From CAYVKY01 sp964452115 (lineage in GTDB: Bacteria; Bacteroidota; Ignavibacteria; Tepidaquicellales; Tepidaquicellaceae): a DNA stretch of 17,837 bases. Under the pieces are notes generated by a model, which was given only the letters and a program-made list of their open reading frames with translations, ran no database searches and was not told the origin of the DNA. The DNA is taken from NCBI GenBank assembly GCA_964452115.1, contig CAYVKY010000036.1, positions 1 to 17,837 on the forward strand. Reading direction: 5' to 3'. This document shows positions 15,292-17,837 of this stretch, in pieces. Each line of letters opens with the position of its first letter. Within the stretch, counting starts at the first letter, position 1. Position numbers and translations under genes: made by a program.

Positions 15292-16419
15292 ATGACAACA
15301 AAGAAGATAATAAATTATGAATTTCTTGAAAAAAAATTACTTCAGGAAGGTTTAAATAAAGCTGACCTATCTGTAAAATTAGGTCTTACACGAGAAGCGG
15401 TTTCAAAATGGTTTAGGGGAAACGGAAATCCATCGTCGTCAAAATTAGCAAAAATTGCAAAAATATTATCATTAAATTTTGATGATTTTATAAAAATTGA
15501 ATTTGAAAATTCACCAATCGTAGAATTCAGATTAAATAGAACCGCAAAAATTACTGAAACAAAAAATATCGAAGCAATTGATATGGGGAATCATTTAAAA
15601 GAATTGGTAAAATATGTTCCGTTTGATTATCTAACAAAACCACCAATTTTAATCAACCCGGAAGACTCATATCAGTATATTGAAAATGTTGTTAAAAACA
15701 TCAGAATAAAAAATGATTTTAAAAAAGATGAAATAGAATTCAAACAAATAATAGCGTTATTCAATAATTATCATTCGATTCTAATTCCTTTGCTATGGGG
15801 CAAGAATGAAAAAAAGATTAATGGATTAAGGATATTCTTACCCGATAATATTATTAATTGGATATATTTTAATTTGGATTCTAATATTTACGATTCCAAG
15901 TTTTGGATGCTGCATGAATTAGGGCATGTAATCGGGCATGATATTGACAAAAATAATTCGGAAAATTTTGCAAATCATTTTGCAGGAGCATTATTATTTG
16001 GAGAAAAAATGTCTAAAAATTTATACAATGAATTAATCAAGTTAAATGAACCTAATGAAAACATTACAAAACTTATAATATTATCAAAAAAACTTTCTAT
16101 CTCTCCATTGACTATATACTATAGATTGAGTGCTTATACAAATGAATATAAACTTAAAGAAATTAAATTTGACCAAACCTTATTTAAAAGAAACGCAGGA
16201 TTATTAAGGGAGAACGGAACATTAGGAGAAACTATTTTTGGCAAAAAGAAACCTGACTCTAAGGAGTTTATAGACTCAATAAATGAATATTTTAATACTC
16301 CGATTTTTTCAATGCTTAAAAAATATATTGCAGATACAAATGAATCAGCAAGTTATATTCAAAAAATATTTGATATTTCATATTTAGATGCGAAAAATAT
16401 ATATGACTGTATAAAATGA
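15292..16419 (+). CDS. Xre-type HTH protein fused to ImmA/IrrE zinc peptidase
   Basis: 375 residues from the ATG at 15292; an in-frame TTG at 15268 lies inside the operator and -35 region and was rejected. Residues about 10-65 form an Xre/Cro helix-turn-helix (LNKADLSVKLGLTREAVSKW). Residues about 150-300 form a COG2856 (M78) peptidase domain with the zinc motif HELGH (208-212) and a third-ligand candidate E224 in SENFANHFAGALL. Relatives (ImmA of ICEBs1, IrrE/PprI of Deinococcus) cleave a partner repressor; HTH-fused forms are common in predicted toxin-antitoxin loci. The stop overlaps the start of the next gene by four bases (ATGA), so the two are translationally coupled. The gene is very AT-rich compared with typA. 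Likely role: DNA-binding autoregulator and antitoxin-type control of the PIN-like partner; the peptidase target is unknown. Confidence 0.85.
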   Translation: MTTKKIINYEFLEKKLLQEGLNKADLSVKLGLTREAVSKWFRGNGNPSSSKLAKIAKILSLNFDDFIKIEFENSPIVEFRLNRTAKITETKNIEAIDMGNHLKELVKYVPFDYLTKPPILINPEDSYQYIENVVKNIRIKNDFKKDEIEFKQIIALFNNYHSILIPLLWGKNEKKINGLRIFLPDNIINWIYFNLDSNIYDSKFWMLHELGHVIGHDIDKNNSENFANHFAGALLFGEKMSKNLYNELIKLNEPNENITKLIILSKKLSISPLTIYYRLSAYTNEYKLKEIKFDQTLFKRNAGLLRENGTLGETIFGKKKPDSKEFIDSINEYFNTPIFSMLKKYIADTNESASYIQKIFDISYLDAKNIYDCIK

Positions 16420-16988
16420 ATTATGAAAAAATAATAATCATTGATACTTGTACATATTTTAGATTATCAAAAGGACTTCATCCTTTTTTATCAAACAAGA
16501 TAGGGAAAGATAATTATACTCCCTGTGTCTTAAAAGATTTAAACAAAGATCTAAAAAGAAATAATAATTTAAAAAATAAATTTGCATGGATAGAAGAAAA
16601 GGAATATATTAATAACAGGGAAAAGAATTTATTTAAGAAAAAAAGTGCTATTGAGAATGGTATTATTAATAATTACAAATTTATTTCGATGGAAGCGTCT
16701 GATAACGGAATAAATTTATCGGATGTAGATAAAAATTGTATAAATTATGCATATACGTATGGGTCGAAACTGGCAACTGATGACGCAGGAATGATATTAG
16801 TATGTAAAGAATTTGGTGTTCAATATTTCAAAACTTTAGATATTTTATATTTGCTGTTTGATAATAAGCAAATAACCACATCAAAACTTAAATCCATTAT
16901 TGATTTTTGGTATTATTTAAATGACCTCCCGGGGGAATTTCAAAAGGATTTTAAGAACATTTTTAAGAAACCCTATAATGAGTTTTAA
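16416..16988 (+). CDS. PIN-domain-like nuclease, putative toxin
   Basis: 190 residues. The pattern of a PIN domain is visible: an N-terminal strand ending in an acid (IIIIDTCTYFRL, D10), a middle acid (D41 in VLKDLNKDL), DVD in LSDVDKNCINYAYTYG (D103, D105), and the strand/acid LATDDAGMILVCKEFG (D122, D123) followed by TLDILYLLF. PIN domains are metal-dependent RNases, as in VapC toxins. It overlaps the HTH-ImmA/IrrE gene by four bases, so expression is coupled. HTH-peptidase plus PIN pairs fit a toxin-antitoxin arrangement. I cannot place it in a specific PIN subfamily; a DUF4411-type relationship is possible but unproven. The C-terminal 40 residues, rich in aromatics and lysine, may bind the partner. 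Very AT-rich (12 G+C of 60 at 16561-16620). Confidence 0.65.
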   Translation: MNYEKIIIIDTCTYFRLSKGLHPFLSNKIGKDNYTPCVLKDLNKDLKRNNNLKNKFAWIEEKEYINNREKNLFKKKSAIENGIINNYKFISMEASDNGINLSDVDKNCINYAYTYGSKLATDDAGMILVCKEFGVQYFKTLDILYLLFDNKQITTSKLKSIIDFWYYLNDLPGEFQKDFKNIFKKPYNEF

Positions 16989-17047
16989 GCTGTAAATTAT
17001 TCTTTAACTAATTCAAGTCTTGGCATCAATAGGAAAACGCGAAGAAA

Positions 17048-17085
17048 ATTTTTAAAGCCGTTTATTTTGATTTGGAATAAATAAA
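17048..17085 (+). repeat. 38-base direct repeat, right copy
   Basis: Identical to 15140-15177 over 38 bases and in the same orientation, 59 bases after the PIN-like gene. Just upstream, the frame matching the typA end reads IGKREENF and stop, which loosely resembles the last residues of TypA (GREKYAEEMGLNDF), as if a decayed remnant of the original typA end remained here. It is the right boundary of the island. Confidence 0.92.
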
Positions 17086-17165
17086 GGTAAGTATTGCCGC
17101 TGTAACAGAATTCGCAAAATTTTCAATTAACTTTTAAGTAAAAAAAATTCCCTGTCTATTTTTCG

Positions 17166-17197
17166 GTTGCCAATGGAAACGAACATACATAAATTTG
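17166..17197 (+). promoter_or_regulatory. Possible Bacteroidota-type promoter for ada
   Basis: GTTG (17166-17169) and TAAATTTG (17190-17197), 20 bases apart, fit the Bacteroidota pattern of TTG at about -33 and TAnnTTTG at about -7. Transcription would start near 17203, some 15 bases before the ATG at 17218. Confidence 0.3.
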
Positions 17198-17217
17198 TAT
17201 TAAATAAAACAAGTAAT

Positions 17218-17837
17218 ATGCCAAGCAATTCTGAAATGTACAAAGCGCTCGTGAATAAAGATTCCTCTTACGAAGGGATATTTTTTGCAGCTGTAAAAAC
17301 GACGGGGATATTCTGCCGTCCGACGTGCAGTTCGCGCAAACCAAAAAAAGAAAACGTAGAATTTTTTTCAAACACCGCAGATGCAATCAGGCACGGATAC
17401 CGTCCCTGCAAGGTGTGCAATCCGCTTGAGAAGCCCGGAGAAACGCCCGTTTATATAAAAGAAATTCTGTCATCATTATACAAAGACCCTTCAAGGAAAT
17501 TCAAAGATTATGACCTCAGGCAAAAGGGAATCGAGCCGGAAAAAATCCGCAGATGGTTTCTGAAAAATCACAACATCACGTTTCACGCATTTCAGAGAAT
17601 GTACAGATTAAATTCCGCTTTTAAAAAACTGCAGGACGGCGAAAGCGTGATTTCAACTGCGTACGATTCCGGATTTGAGTCGCTCAGCGGATTCAACGAT
17701 TCGTTCAGAGCGGTATTCGGCGTGTCGCCTTCAAACAGCAAGGATAAGCGCGTGGTAAATTTGAAGCGGTTTGAAACGCCTATCGGCACGATGTTTGCCG
17801 CTGCCACGGAAAAGGGAATATGCCTTTTTGAATTTAC
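17218..17837 (+). CDS. ada: Ada-type DNA repair methyltransferase/activator (partial, cut by the window end)
   Basis: Repairs alkylated DNA and, once methylated, activates the adaptive response. 206 residues are visible. The N-terminal Ada zinc domain has four cysteines (C33, C37, C64, C67) with the spacing of E. coli Ada (C38, C42, C69, C72), in TTGIFCRPTCSSRKP and GYRPCKVCNP; C33 is the expected acceptor from methyl phosphotriesters. An AraC-type helix-turn-helix follows (about 95-172, with GESVISTAYDSGFESLSGFNDSFRAVFGVSP). Then begins the O6-methylguanine methyltransferase domain (FETPIGTMFAAATEKGICLFEF), whose active-site PCHR lies beyond the window. Start choice: ATG at 17218, because a promoter-like element overlaps the alternative ATG at 17173; ATG at 17236 is also in frame. 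It lies directly right of the repeat-bounded island and has normal base composition. Confidence 0.92.
   Translation, partial: MPSNSEMYKALVNKDSSYEGIFFAAVKTTGIFCRPTCSSRKPKKENVEFFSNTADAIRHGYRPCKVCNPLEKPGETPVYIKEILSSLYKDPSRKFKDYDLRQKGIEPEKIRRWFLKNHNITFHAFQRMYRLNSAFKKLQDGESVISTAYDSGFESLSGFNDSFRAVFGVSPSNSKDKRVVNLKRFETPIGTMFAAATEKGICLFEF

Larger units (their letters stand above)
15140..17085. mobile_element. Repeat-bounded AT-rich island carrying an HTH-ImmA/IrrE and PIN-like module
   Basis: Identical 38-base direct repeats bound about 1.9 kb that holds only a promoter/operator and a two-gene operon. Base composition changes sharply: 13 G+C in 60 at 15661-15720 and 12 in 60 at 16561-16620, against 32 in 60 in typA (14761-14820) and 29 in 60 in ada (17641-17700). 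The left repeat rebuilds the typA 3' end, as when a tyrosine-recombinase element integrates at the end of a gene. No integrase, transposase or inverted terminal repeats are present, so movement would need help in trans, or this is a reduced relic. Confidence 0.65.

Overview
The window reads as chromosomal DNA from a member of the Fibrobacterota-Chlorobiota-Bacteroidota group, most likely Ignavibacteriota or a close relative. The main evidence is three secreted proteins that end in the same type IX secretion (T9SS) type A sorting domain, with the YPNPFNPVTK motif typical of that lineage. Further hints are moderately AT-rich DNA, weak or absent Shine-Dalgarno sequences at most genes, and a Bacteroidota-style promoter match near the right end. 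No rRNA, tRNA, CRISPR array or transposase gene was seen.

Layout. 1-287: non-coding, with an inverted pair of REP-like palindromes. 288-2520 (-): two tandem paralogous secreted clan GH-A glycosidase-like proteins, one with and one without a T9SS sorting domain. 2521-2829: divergent intergenic region with a doubtful 47-residue ORF. 2830-4341 (+): secreted beta-propeller-like T9SS protein, ending in a strong bidirectional terminator shared with a convergent proline dehydrogenase gene (4437-5339, -). 5447-6097 (+): membrane-anchored YdcF/DUF218-like protein. 6099-9248 (-): gltX-glnS, glutamyl- and glutaminyl-tRNA synthetase genes 12 bases apart. 9249-9541: intergenic region with a four-copy octamer repeat. 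9542-11851 (+): two-gene operon of a GT-C-like membrane glycosyltransferase and a DPM-type GT2 glycosyltransferase. 11940-13139 (+): secreted YCF48/BNR-repeat T9SS protein. 13288-15147 (+): typA/bipA, with a small overlapping leader ORF. 17218-window end (+): ada, adaptive response to alkylation, cut by the window edge.

The most interesting stretch lies between typA and ada. A perfect 38-base direct repeat, whose first copy covers the last two codons and stop of typA (15140-15177) and whose second copy is at 17048-17085, brackets about 1.9 kb of much more AT-rich DNA. This cargo is a two-gene operon: an Xre-type HTH fused to an ImmA/IrrE zinc peptidase, overlapping by 4 bases a PIN-domain-like nuclease. 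A promoter and an operator-like inverted repeat sit directly in front. I read it as a small, probably mobile, toxin-antitoxin-like or defence module placed at the typA 3' end, with no recombinase of its own in the window.

The rest is a mix of housekeeping translation genes (gltX, glnS, typA), proline catabolism, envelope and secretion genes (T9SS substrates, glycosyltransferases) and DNA repair (ada).
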